Shown here one piece after another: positions 25,667 through 33,435 of a stretch of 64,000 bases of DNA; position 1 is the first letter of the stretch; the number at the start of each line of letters is the position of its first letter. The DNA is taken from contig SUXI01000008.1 in the NCBI GenBank assembly GCA_015060975.1, positions 62,001 through 126,000 on the forward strand, read 5' to 3'. The notes under the pieces are model-generated. The model did not search any database and was not told the origin of the DNA. It saw only the letters and a program-made list of their open reading frames with translations. The position numbers and the translations under genes were made by a program. Origin of the DNA: Bacteroidales bacterium (lineage in GTDB: Bacteria; Bacteroidota; Bacteroidia; Bacteroidales; Muribaculaceae).

Positions 25667-26788
25667 TTAACGGGTTAATATGATATATATTTCATTTGCA
25701 GTAGTTTTGGCGGCTTTGTTGGAGCCGAGGCGTGAGCGCATGTCGGCGTAGGCGTCGAGTTGTGATTGATGTTGGTCGCCACCGGGTATAACTTTGCTCA
25801 GTTCGAGCGACACCCCTTCGGGTTCGCAATAGTGTAGGAGCATCTCTTTCACTATCTCACGGCCGGCAATGAGATTGGGGAGTGACACAAATGGTATTTT
25901 CAAGATGCGTTTAAATAAGTTATAGGATAATTTAGAGCCATTGGCACGATAGCACACCACCTGGGGAGTGCGTAGCAATGCCGCTTCGAGAGTGGCTGTG
26001 CCTGATGTAACAAGTGCGGCTTCGGCAACGCTCATTAATTCAAATGTAACACCTGTAACGACCGGTAAATTACTCATTTCGGAATATAAAGAGGCATCGA
26101 TGCCCGGAGCCCCTGCTATCACAGCTTGATATTGAGGGAAACGCTTCGCCACCTCAAGCATGATGGGTAGGTTGTTGCGAATCTCTCCTCGACGGCTTCC
26201 CGGCACAAGTGCAAGAATGGGACGAGGTTCAAGATTATGCGTTGTGATGAAGTCATCGACCGAGGGAAGAGCTTGCATACGTTGCTCAATCTCCTCAACC
26301 GAAGGGTTACCCACATAGGTCACCTCATAATCATGTTTCTTAAAAAACTCCACCTCAAAGGGCAAGATAGAAAACAATCGAGTGACATATTTCTTAATCT
26401 GCTTCACGCGATATTCTTTCCATGCCCACACCTTTGGTGAGATATAATAAAATACCGGGATACCCAACTGATGGGCAGCCTTGGCAAGTTTGAGATTAAA
26501 GCTGGGATAATCCACGAGTATCAATGCGTCGGGGGTAGATTGGCGCAACGCCTCTTTGGCTCGTCGAAGATTGCCAAACACTTTGTCAAGATTGCGCAAC
26601 ACTTCGCTAAAACCCATATAAGCCATATCGCGATAATCCACTACCGGTTCACACCCGGCAGCCTCGCGCATAAGGTCTCCTCCAAGATACACAAATTCAG
26701 CCCCACTATCAACCTTGCGCAGCTCCTTTATCAACTCCGCAGCATGAATATCACCCGAGGCCTCACCCACCGACAAAAAATACTTCAT
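25667..26788 (-). CDS. lpxB: Lipid-A-disaccharide synthase
   Basis: A 373-residue GT-B glycosyltransferase that joins UDP-2,3-diacylglucosamine to lipid X in lipid A synthesis at the inner membrane. Family features: N-terminal MKYFLSVGEASGDIHAAEL, VDYPSFNLKLAKAA, YYISPKVWAWKEYRV and LVPGSRRGEIRNNLP, then SGTATLEAALLRTPQVVCYR. The gene is full length, but its first 13 codons are duplicated 1120 bases upstream at the start of the nuclease gene. It begins 13 bases after that gene's stop. Confidence 0.94.
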   Translation of the reverse strand: MKYFLSVGEASGDIHAAELIKELRKVDSGAEFVYLGGDLMREAAGCEPVVDYRDMAYMGFSEVLRNLDKVFGNLRRAKEALRQSTPDALILVDYPSFNLKLAKAAHQLGIPVFYYISPKVWAWKEYRVKQIKKYVTRLFSILPFEVEFFKKHDYEVTYVGNPSVEEIEQRMQALPSVDDFITTHNLEPRPILALVPGSRRGEIRNNLPIMLEVAKRFPQYQAVIAGAPGIDASLYSEMSNLPVVTGVTFELMSVAEAALVTSGTATLEAALLRTPQVVCYRANGSKLSYNLFKRILKIPFVSLPNLIAGREIVKEMLLHYCEPEGVSLELSKVIPGGDQHQSQLDAYADMRSRLGSNKAAKTTANEIYIILTR

Positions 26789-26791
26789 ATT
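26750..26791. repeat. 42-bp direct repeat, copy at the lpxB start
   Basis: Covers lpxB codons 1-13 and three bases of leader. It matches 27870-27911 at 41 of 42 positions; the one difference (26768 against 27888) is silent in the shared codons. Confidence 0.9.
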
Positions 26792-26801
26792 CCTTCTTTT
26801 A

Positions 26802-27908
26802 TTACATTTTTACATCTTTAAGATAAGTACAATACTCATCTAATGACTTTTTCATCACCTCTTGTGGAATTAACTTTCGGCGATATTCTGCCACCATCGT
26901 TGGGCTTAACGACCTACTTAAGGTATATTCAACCATACTACGATCAGCCGAAGGGCAAAGAATGATGCCTATACTTGGATTTTCATTTTCACGTTTGACA
27001 TCTCGGTCAAGTGCTTCCAAATACATGTCCATTTTACCTACAAACTCAGGTTGAAAATCCACAGCTTTTAACTCTATAGCAACTAAACATTGTAATGCGC
27101 GATGAAAAAACAGCAAGTCTATACGCTTTGTTGAGCCTCCCACAGTCACTCCAAATTCGCTATCTACAAACAAGAAATCCTTTCCTAATTCAAGGATAAA
27201 CTCCTTCATGTGCTCTAACAACCCTTTATGGATATGTCGTTCATTATGTTTTGCCGGAAGATTTAGAAAATCAATAAATGTTTTATCTTTAAGCATTAAT
27301 TCTGCATTAGGATATTCAGCGAGCATTTTTGGCGACAACATTTTATCTTTTTCCATAAGCGAAGCATACGTCTGATTAACTATGCATCGTCTAAGCGCCA
27401 TTGCATTTAACCGTTGATGCGCCGCATATAGCATATAGAACATACGCTCATCATATGTTTTACATCTATTAAAAATTTCTACATGATTTGTAAAGGTTGT
27501 AATTGATAGAATTTCGGGCATTTTAGATTGTGCAATAGAGGGCATTTGTGCAGTTGGCAACTGCACAAATTCATTTAGCCCTAATGGCTTTGTCAACTCT
27601 TCAAATTGCGAATCGGAATATAGCTCATAAAATTTCACCATATTATACAAATTACGCTTGCTATATCCTCTTCGTTTGGGATTTTGGCGCTTAAGATAAT
27701 CAGCCAATTCACTCACAATTTTAGCACCCCAATGTGACGTTTGCAATTGTGCTGATATATATTGTCCCACTTCCCAGTTCACGAGTAAGGTCTCCTTGTT
27801 GACCATTGAAATAGCCATTGTCCTATGTCGTTCGATAATCGAATTGACATATTCAAATTGGGTCTCTAAATCACCCGAGGCCTCACCAACCGACAAAAAA
27901 TACTTCAT
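26802..27908 (-). CDS. PD-(D/E)XK nuclease of the DUF1016/YhcG family
   Basis: A 368-residue protein with an N-terminal DUF1016 helical domain (EYVNSIIERHRTMAISMVN, then YSKRNLYNMVKFYELY) and a C-terminal PD-(D/E)XK nuclease domain (TKRIDLLFFHRAL followed by VAIELKAVDFQPEF, where Asp and the ExK give the active site). YhcG proteins are widespread putative nucleases linked to mobile elements and defence islands; their exact role is not settled. Its first 13 residues (MKYFLSVGEASGD) are the lpxB N-terminus, so it borrows the lpxB start codon. I therefore start at 27908 rather than at an upstream TTG. Confidence 0.85.
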   Translation of the reverse strand: MKYFLSVGEASGDLETQFEYVNSIIERHRTMAISMVNKETLLVNWEVGQYISAQLQTSHWGAKIVSELADYLKRQNPKRRGYSKRNLYNMVKFYELYSDSQFEELTKPLGLNEFVQLPTAQMPSIAQSKMPEILSITTFTNHVEIFNRCKTYDERMFYMLYAAHQRLNAMALRRCIVNQTYASLMEKDKMLSPKMLAEYPNAELMLKDKTFIDFLNLPAKHNERHIHKGLLEHMKEFILELGKDFLFVDSEFGVTVGGSTKRIDLLFFHRALQCLVAIELKAVDFQPEFVGKMDMYLEALDRDVKRENENPSIGIILCPSADRSMVEYTLSRSLSPTMVAEYRRKLIPQEVMKKSLDEYCTYLKDVKM

Positions 27909-27911
27909 ATT
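27870..27911. repeat. 42-bp direct repeat, copy at the nuclease gene start
   Basis: Second copy of the lpxB 5' end, exactly 1120 bases from the copy at 26750-26791. Together they bracket the nuclease gene. Confidence 0.9.
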
Positions 27912-28113
27912 AATATTCAATTTAAAAACAGGCAACAATCAAAATGCCATATATAGCGCAAATTTAATGATAATTTTTCAATCAATACTCATTTCTATTT
28001 TTTAGCTATTATCTTTCACAAGGATTTCATTAGGCTTAGCCCCTAAAATATAAATTCTGGATATTTTGAGATGTTTTTCTAATATTTATGTTTTTAGTTA
28101 CATTAAAAAAACA

Positions 28114-28121
28114 TATTTTTG
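28114..28121 (+). promoter_or_regulatory. -7 element upstream of the sigma-factor cluster
   Basis: TATTTTTG fits TAnnTTTG, 28 bases before the GTG start at 28150. No clear -33 TTTG is seen at the usual distance, so it may use another sigma factor, possibly the one encoded next. Confidence 0.35.
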
Positions 28122-28149
28122 TATTAAATAAACTTAAGTTATATATAGC

Positions 28150-28746
28150 GTGGATTTTAATGAACATCAATATATAGAATCGTTAACTGATGTAGAAATC
28201 GTCAGTGCCATACTCAATAAGGATGCTCGAATAACTCGATTGTTTCTTTATGAGAAGTGTTATCCTCTTTTTAAAACTCGTTATGATAAATATTATACCG
28301 ATTGTGAGTCGTGTATTGAGTTTATCAATGAGATTTATACCTATATTATGACTCCTGGAGTAAAAACAGGTCGGTGCTATCTTTCTACGTTTGGTTTCAG
28401 TTGTAGCCTAACTTGTTGGTTAAAGATTGTTGCAGAGAATTATTGTCATCAACTTTTCAAAAAAAGACTTGATGTTATAGATTCGATTGAAGATGTAGGT
28501 GATAGTAAGTTCCTTGAACCAATCTCTAATGAAATAGACTCATTTTCCAAACAAGATATGGAAGTCGCATTAAGGCTGATGCCAAATAAGAGATATAGTA
28601 GTATAATACGTTTTCGTTATATAGAGGAAAAAAGTAGTGAAGAAACAGCTGAGATATTAGGAATGACGATGGAAAATTATTATAATAAACATAGGTTGGC
28701 AAAAGTTCAATTGGCAAAAATTTTAAGAAAGGAGAATATGCTATGA
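28150..28746 (+). CDS. RNA polymerase sigma-70 family (ECF-like) factor
   Basis: A 198-residue sigma factor. Region 2 is around residues 30-110 (LFLYEKCYPLFKTRYDKYY, CWLKIVAENYCHQLFKKR) and region 4 at ~150-195 (IRFRYIEEKSSEETAEILG, MTMENYYNKHRLAKVQL), a helix-turn-helix for the -35 region. The start is a GTG, forced by an in-frame TAG just upstream and no ATG for 70 codons. Its stop overlaps the ATG of the next gene. It heads the 28-36 kb cluster and probably controls it, though this is inferred from position. Confidence 0.8.
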   Translation: MDFNEHQYIESLTDVEIVSAILNKDARITRLFLYEKCYPLFKTRYDKYYTDCESCIEFINEIYTYIMTPGVKTGRCYLSTFGFSCSLTCWLKIVAENYCHQLFKKRLDVIDSIEDVGDSKFLEPISNEIDSFSKQDMEVALRLMPNKRYSSIIRFRYIEEKSSEETAEILGMTMENYYNKHRLAKVQLAKILRKENML

Positions 28747-29207
28747 TTAAACATATAAAACCACTCCCCATATCCGAAGAAAGATTAGGTGCATATCTTG
28801 AAGGAAATCTATCGGTTTCAGATGCATTGATGGTTGAGAATTTAATAAATGAAGATAAAAGTTTTTGTGAGTTTGTTAAAGAAATATCTGTTCCAGATGT
28901 AAATATTGAGGATCCAATATTTGATAATTATCCGACTTTTGAGTTAGACTTTGAACTCCCCCAAATCCCTAATACAGGAGATGTTTTTGATGGCTTTAAT
29001 GATTTAATACCATTTCCATTAGGTATTGAACAATCAATAGTTGACGATATTGTTGTTAAAGATGATTTATCTCATGTTTCAATGGATTTGTTGTCACATA
29101 ATGAAGAAAATGATATTTTTTCTTGTGGTGGTGATATGTTCAATGATAATGAACACTCTATAGATATAAACTTGCCTTTTGATATGGATAATTTATTGGA
29201 TAATTAA
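28743..29207 (+). CDS. Acidic protein with anti-sigma-like N-terminus
   Basis: A 154-residue acidic protein of unknown function. Residues ~12-46 (RLGAYLEGNLSVSDALMVEN) resemble the N-terminal helical segment of anti-sigma factors of the 'LxAYLxGxLS' type, but there are no zinc ligands in the usual arrangement and no membrane span. The rest is Asp/Asn/Phe-rich and probably disordered. Coupled by a 4-base overlap (ATGA) to the sigma gene, it is a plausible regulator of that sigma factor. Confidence 0.55.
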   Translation: MIKHIKPLPISEERLGAYLEGNLSVSDALMVENLINEDKSFCEFVKEISVPDVNIEDPIFDNYPTFELDFELPQIPNTGDVFDGFNDLIPFPLGIEQSIVDDIVVKDDLSHVSMDLLSHNEENDIFSCGGDMFNDNEHSIDINLPFDMDNLLDN

Positions 29208-29217
29208 TGATAAATAA

Positions 29218-30069
29218 ATGATGGATTTTGAAATCGAACCTGTAGAGGACGCTCAATTGAATTCACTCTTACAAGAGATACAGGAGACTATTACCGAAAA
29301 TAATAATTTTCTTTTGCCCGACGATATGGTATCAAATGCCATTCATCGAGCATGTGATTTTTTTAGTTTGCCTGATGCCCCTTTTTTTGAAGGAAAAACT
29401 GTTTGTATCTTACCTAATGATGTATCAACGGTGATGGATGACATCTTTGGATTTAGTAGAGTACAGATGATGGAGATGGGTATTAATGGAGAGGATGCTT
29501 TGACACTTGTTTATACTCATGAATGTGCTCATCGCATATTGCAAAATAATTTAGAATTAAGTGAGAAAGAGATTGAATTGGCATGTGATTTTTTTGCTGG
29601 AGTTCATGCTGGAATGGAGGGTTTAGATACCGAGCCACTTAAAGAGGCGTTAGGACAAACATTAGAAAGCGATACGCATCCGGAAGGGAAATTAAGAGCA
29701 GATATTATTGCGTATGGAGAAGCATTTGTTGAGAGTATGAATGTACAACATATTCCTATTACATTTGAACTCTGTATGGAAGAATTTGAAGATTATTTGA
29801 GACGATGCCCGGTTGAAGAAACAATGTTTTGGAATTCATCTTCATCGTTAGGATTAACGCATGGCGAAAATATATCCTTTGGTTCGGGTTGGACACCGGA
29901 AGAATATGAAGCGAAAGCCAATAATTGTTATAAAGAAGCTAAATATTATACAGATAAAGCCGTACGATGTGATAATCTTGATGACAAGCAACATAATTTG
30001 AATGAAGCAAAAAAGTGGCAGGATCGAGGTGATGAGTATATGAATAAAGCTAAATATGCACGTAAGTAA
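29218..30069 (+). CDS. Soluble HExxH metalloprotease-like protein
   Basis: A 283-residue protein without signal peptide. It contains a zinc-protease active site THECAHR (HExxH near residues 101-105) followed ~20 residues later by ELACDFFAGV, whose Glu is a likely third ligand as in gluzincins, and then HPEGKLRADII, reminiscent of M48-like families. A charged C-terminal helix (~230-283, YKEAKYYTDKAVRC) resembles a TPR or coiled-coil. Substrate is unknown; in this setting it could cleave the anti-sigma-like protein or a cluster component. The start could be the ATG at 29218 or the next one at 29221. Confidence 0.6.
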   Translation: MMDFEIEPVEDAQLNSLLQEIQETITENNNFLLPDDMVSNAIHRACDFFSLPDAPFFEGKTVCILPNDVSTVMDDIFGFSRVQMMEMGINGEDALTLVYTHECAHRILQNNLELSEKEIELACDFFAGVHAGMEGLDTEPLKEALGQTLESDTHPEGKLRADIIAYGEAFVESMNVQHIPITFELCMEEFEDYLRRCPVEETMFWNSSSSLGLTHGENISFGSGWTPEEYEAKANNCYKEAKYYTDKAVRCDNLDDKQHNLNEAKKWQDRGDEYMNKAKYARK

Positions 30070-30093
30070 AATAAACGAAAAAAATAGACAATT

Positions 30094-31740
30094 ATGGATT
30101 TATTAGGAATGTTAGGACTGGGAAGTATTGGGGGTGGAATAGTTGTTTCTAAATTAATAGATTATTGTGTCCCTTTTAGTCGCACTCCGCAAGGTAAACT
30201 TTTTAGAGAACAAAAAAAGTGGCAAAAAGAACAGGAAGAACAACGGATGGATTTTCAGGAACGCATTGAATCTAAACGTATGCATTTTCAGGAAAACTTG
30301 GAAAAGCAAAGAGAAAAGCTCCAAAAATATTTAGCAGAACAGAATATAAATAATAGTAGGGAAATTGCCTTATTTCAAGCTCAAGCAACTCGCCAGACAC
30401 AAATAATGTTAGCACAAGAAAATGCTCATAACTTGTTGCAAGATCATTTGGTCCAAGACGCATTGAAAACTTATCCACTTAATGTTTCTCCTTTGGTGTT
30501 ATTAAGAAATCGTTCTCGTTCGATTTCATCGTTATTGCGATTTTCAACAAGAGATGGAGACCAAACTACATCGATAGAACAAGTATTTGAAGAGCTAAAA
30601 GATGTAAGACTTCACCCGGAGGCTTTGAATATATTTGTCGCACCAGTACATGTTGATTCAAAGATTAGAAATAGAGAGATTTTAAGTAAACAAATTTGGG
30701 ATACGGTTTATCAACGTATAGAGAGTTTTTTTACTCAGCATTATAATCGTCGTGGAGACCATCCTGTTGTGTTTTTTCCAACAGCATGGAGTGATAAATC
30801 TAATCCGGGGATGCATGCCAGCGAGACTTTGCATTTCTTTTTGAAGGATGTTCCATGCGTAGTTATCGAGCCTCGTTTTGATGGATCAACATTCCGGTTA
30901 ATGTTTTCTACATGGGGTATTGGTTATAACTCTACCGATCATCACCGCACAGAGTTGAGTTTCCCTATGAATATAGACATAGCGTTGGCTTGTGCCGTTT
31001 ACGATCGTTCATTGAAAGCTTTAGATGCAATTGAAGAAATAGACGATTTGTTAGATGCCAATGCTTATGGGTTCAAAAGCAAACGAGAAATTTTAAAGAG
31101 AAATATCGATTTATTTCAGGCATTACATATTGAACAGCGCATTCAAGAAAATAGATTGACAGAAATAGAGGCATTGGGAATCTATAATATATTTGCCGTT
31201 GAGCCATTACAAGATTTAGCGCCACTGGCTGATTATTTATCAGCACATATCGGATTTAACTTGGCGGCGTTGGCCGATATTCATCATTTGCGTTCAGTTG
31301 ATGTGAATCCATTATTGCCAAATTTATTTAAATCACACTTCCCAAAACTATATAAAAACAAAGATTTACGACAATCGTTGGCTGATGAATATGAACGTTC
31401 TTATCGTTTCTTGAGTCAAGAGGAATGTGAACTGAAGGCGATAGATGGTATTCGAGAAGCTCAATTTGAAGTAATAAAAAAAACATTGGAATTATCAGAA
31501 ACATCTTCGAGCGAAGTTGTAGAAAGATTATTGCGTGATTATGCTCGAAAAAATTATAAAATTGAAGATGATAATTTCGATAAGATTATTGAGGAATGTT
31601 TGTATGGAGATTGTATGACATTAGATGATATCCCATTTTTTGAAAGCTTGCTTAATAATATGGATGATACTAATGAAAAATTTAGATGGTTGAAAAGAGA
31701 ATTGTTCCAGAAATTATTTGATTTACAACAAACAAAATAA
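30094..31740 (+). CDS. Membrane-anchored coiled-coil protein of unknown function
   Basis: A 548-residue protein I do not recognise. Residues ~3-27 are a glycine-rich hydrophobic segment (GMLGLGSIGGGIVVSKLID) that may insert in a membrane. Residues ~40-125 are a long charged coiled-coil rich in Gln, Glu and Lys. Residues ~130-300 form a mixed alpha/beta domain (LNIFVAPVHVDS, HPVVFFPTAWSD, PCVVIEPRFDGSTFRLMF), and the remainder is helical. There is no nucleotide-binding motif. It lies 24 bases after the metalloprotease-like gene and six bases before the WG-repeat gene. Confidence 0.55.
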   Translation: MDLLGMLGLGSIGGGIVVSKLIDYCVPFSRTPQGKLFREQKKWQKEQEEQRMDFQERIESKRMHFQENLEKQREKLQKYLAEQNINNSREIALFQAQATRQTQIMLAQENAHNLLQDHLVQDALKTYPLNVSPLVLLRNRSRSISSLLRFSTRDGDQTTSIEQVFEELKDVRLHPEALNIFVAPVHVDSKIRNREILSKQIWDTVYQRIESFFTQHYNRRGDHPVVFFPTAWSDKSNPGMHASETLHFFLKDVPCVVIEPRFDGSTFRLMFSTWGIGYNSTDHHRTELSFPMNIDIALACAVYDRSLKALDAIEEIDDLLDANAYGFKSKREILKRNIDLFQALHIEQRIQENRLTEIEALGIYNIFAVEPLQDLAPLADYLSAHIGFNLAALADIHHLRSVDVNPLLPNLFKSHFPKLYKNKDLRQSLADEYERSYRFLSQEECELKAIDGIREAQFEVIKKTLELSETSSSEVVERLLRDYARKNYKIEDDNFDKIIEECLYGDCMTLDDIPFFESLLNNMDDTNEKFRWLKRELFQKLFDLQQTK

Positions 31741-31746
31741 AACAGC

Positions 31747-33432
31747 ATGGGTAAAATTTTGTATATACGATTGGATTCAACACCTCTGCCCGAAGCAAGT
31801 GATGAAATAATTGTAAAAGATTTTAATTTGGAAAATTATTTCTGTACATTATTGGGTGAACAGTTGCTTGCAGAAACCGGGATGTCAGGAACAATGCTTT
31901 ACCCAGGTAAATTGATAACGGATTTTGAAAAAGTTGATAGGGAGGCTTATAGAGAAATTGTTTGTCAAATTCATGAAATCCTTATAAATTTATTAAATGT
32001 AATACATCTTTTTAATGAAGATGAAGTGTTTAGCATAATTATACCTTCTTCATATGCTGAATGGTTACGAAACAAATACAATGATTTATATAAAAGATTG
32101 TCATTGGAAAATATTAATAAATTGTTTATAGATATACCTAAGGAGTGTTTATATCGAGAAATAATAGAAATGTCTCTTTTGAGGAAAATGCGTTTCCATT
32201 TAGCAAGGATTGAGAATGAGTCGCAAAGTATAATGTTTTCTGTAGAAATCTTTGTGGCGAATTCAAGATTTATGGAGAGTATAAGTCGATGTATAGGGAG
32301 TCAAACATGCGAAAAGATTAAACTGGGGTCTTTTCCATATAGTGATGTCAGGAATTTTGCAGAGGGGGTTGCAGCTGTGAAAATCAAAGAGAAATGGGGC
32401 TTCATAGACAAAAAAAGAAATTTAATTATACCAAATATATTCGATGACGCAAGCTCGTTCTCAGAAGGATTAGCTGCAGTTAAGAAAACTCATTGGGGGT
32501 ATATAGATAAAAAGGGGGATAAAGTAATTCCATTTAAATATTTTAAAGCTATGGATTTTAATTCCGGGTTAATATTCATGGACGAAAAAATAATAGATAA
32601 GAGCGGGAATGAAATAATGCTGGGAGTTTATCGTCCAATTTGTCGTCCCTCGGAAGGTCTTATTGCAGTGAAAAATAAAGATAATGGAAAATGCGGTTTC
32701 ATAAATAAAGAAGGTAAAGAAATAATTCATTGTAAATATAAAGATGTTGTTTACCCGTTTTCTGAAGGGTTAGCTATCGTAACCAAAAATAGGGAAATAT
32801 ACAAAAATCCCCAGTCGGAAAAAGAAAGATTTGCGAATGAATTGGGTGAGTATTTTGGTGTTATTGATAAGTATGGAAATGAAATAACCCCCTTTGTATA
32901 TGATTTTATATCTAGTTATTCGGAAGGAATGGCAAAGGTTAAGATGAATGGAAAGTTTGGTTTTATTGATAAGTATGGAAATGAAATAATCCCCTTTGTA
33001 TATGATTCTTTATTTAGTTATTCGGAAGGAATGGCAAAGGTTGAGATGAATGGAAAGTTTGGTTTTATTAATAAAAATGGAAAGCAAATTATTCCGTGTA
33101 TATATGAAAAAGAAGATATTGATGATGAATTTAAAAATGGATTTGTTTGGGTAAAAAAAAGTGAAAAATATGGTCTTATTAATAAAGATGGGAAGCAAAT
33201 AATTCCGTGTATATATGATTACGCAATCTCTTTTCACGAAGGTTGGGCTTATGTCAAAGTAGGAAGTCATAGAGGCTTAGTAAATGAAAAAGGTAATACT
33301 GTTTTTTTTAATGGTTTTTTTCTCCATTATTATCCTCATGATGGAATGGTTTGTGTTAGAAGTCGTGACGAATTTTGGGAGGAGGACTGTAAATATAACT
33401 TTATCCCAATTGAGTGGTTGGGTGATTTATAA
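31747..33432 (+). CDS. WG-repeat protein with cluster-specific N-terminal domain
   Basis: A 561-residue protein with two parts. Residues 1-175 (ILYIRLDSTPLPEASDE, IPSSYAEWLRNKYNDLY) form a domain shared with the next gene and not recognised otherwise. Residues ~200-550 are WG (KWG) repeats, about ten units such as KFGFIDKYGNEIIPFVYD and SYSEGMAKVKMNG. Such repeats make beta-propeller-like binding surfaces. Two neighbouring units are nearly identical at DNA level with a 102-base period (from 32862). No signal peptide, so it is likely cytoplasmic. It may be the recognition component of the cluster. Confidence 0.65.
   Translation: MGKILYIRLDSTPLPEASDEIIVKDFNLENYFCTLLGEQLLAETGMSGTMLYPGKLITDFEKVDREAYREIVCQIHEILINLLNVIHLFNEDEVFSIIIPSSYAEWLRNKYNDLYKRLSLENINKLFIDIPKECLYREIIEMSLLRKMRFHLARIENESQSIMFSVEIFVANSRFMESISRCIGSQTCEKIKLGSFPYSDVRNFAEGVAAVKIKEKWGFIDKKRNLIIPNIFDDASSFSEGLAAVKKTHWGYIDKKGDKVIPFKYFKAMDFNSGLIFMDEKIIDKSGNEIMLGVYRPICRPSEGLIAVKNKDNGKCGFINKEGKEIIHCKYKDVVYPFSEGLAIVTKNREIYKNPQSEKERFANELGEYFGVIDKYGNEITPFVYDFISSYSEGMAKVKMNGKFGFIDKYGNEIIPFVYDSLFSYSEGMAKVEMNGKFGFINKNGKQIIPCIYEKEDIDDEFKNGFVWVKKSEKYGLINKDGKQIIPCIYDYAISFHEGWAYVKVGSHRGLVNEKGNTVFFNGFFLHYYPHDGMVCVRSRDEFWEEDCKYNFIPIEWLGDL
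31762..31845. repeat. 84-bp near-identical 5' segment, first copy
   Basis: Matches 33451-33534 at 83 of 84 bases, covering codons ~6-33 of both neighbouring large genes. DNA similarity drops sharply after it although the proteins remain related. Confidence 0.85.
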
Positions 33433-33435
33433 ATT

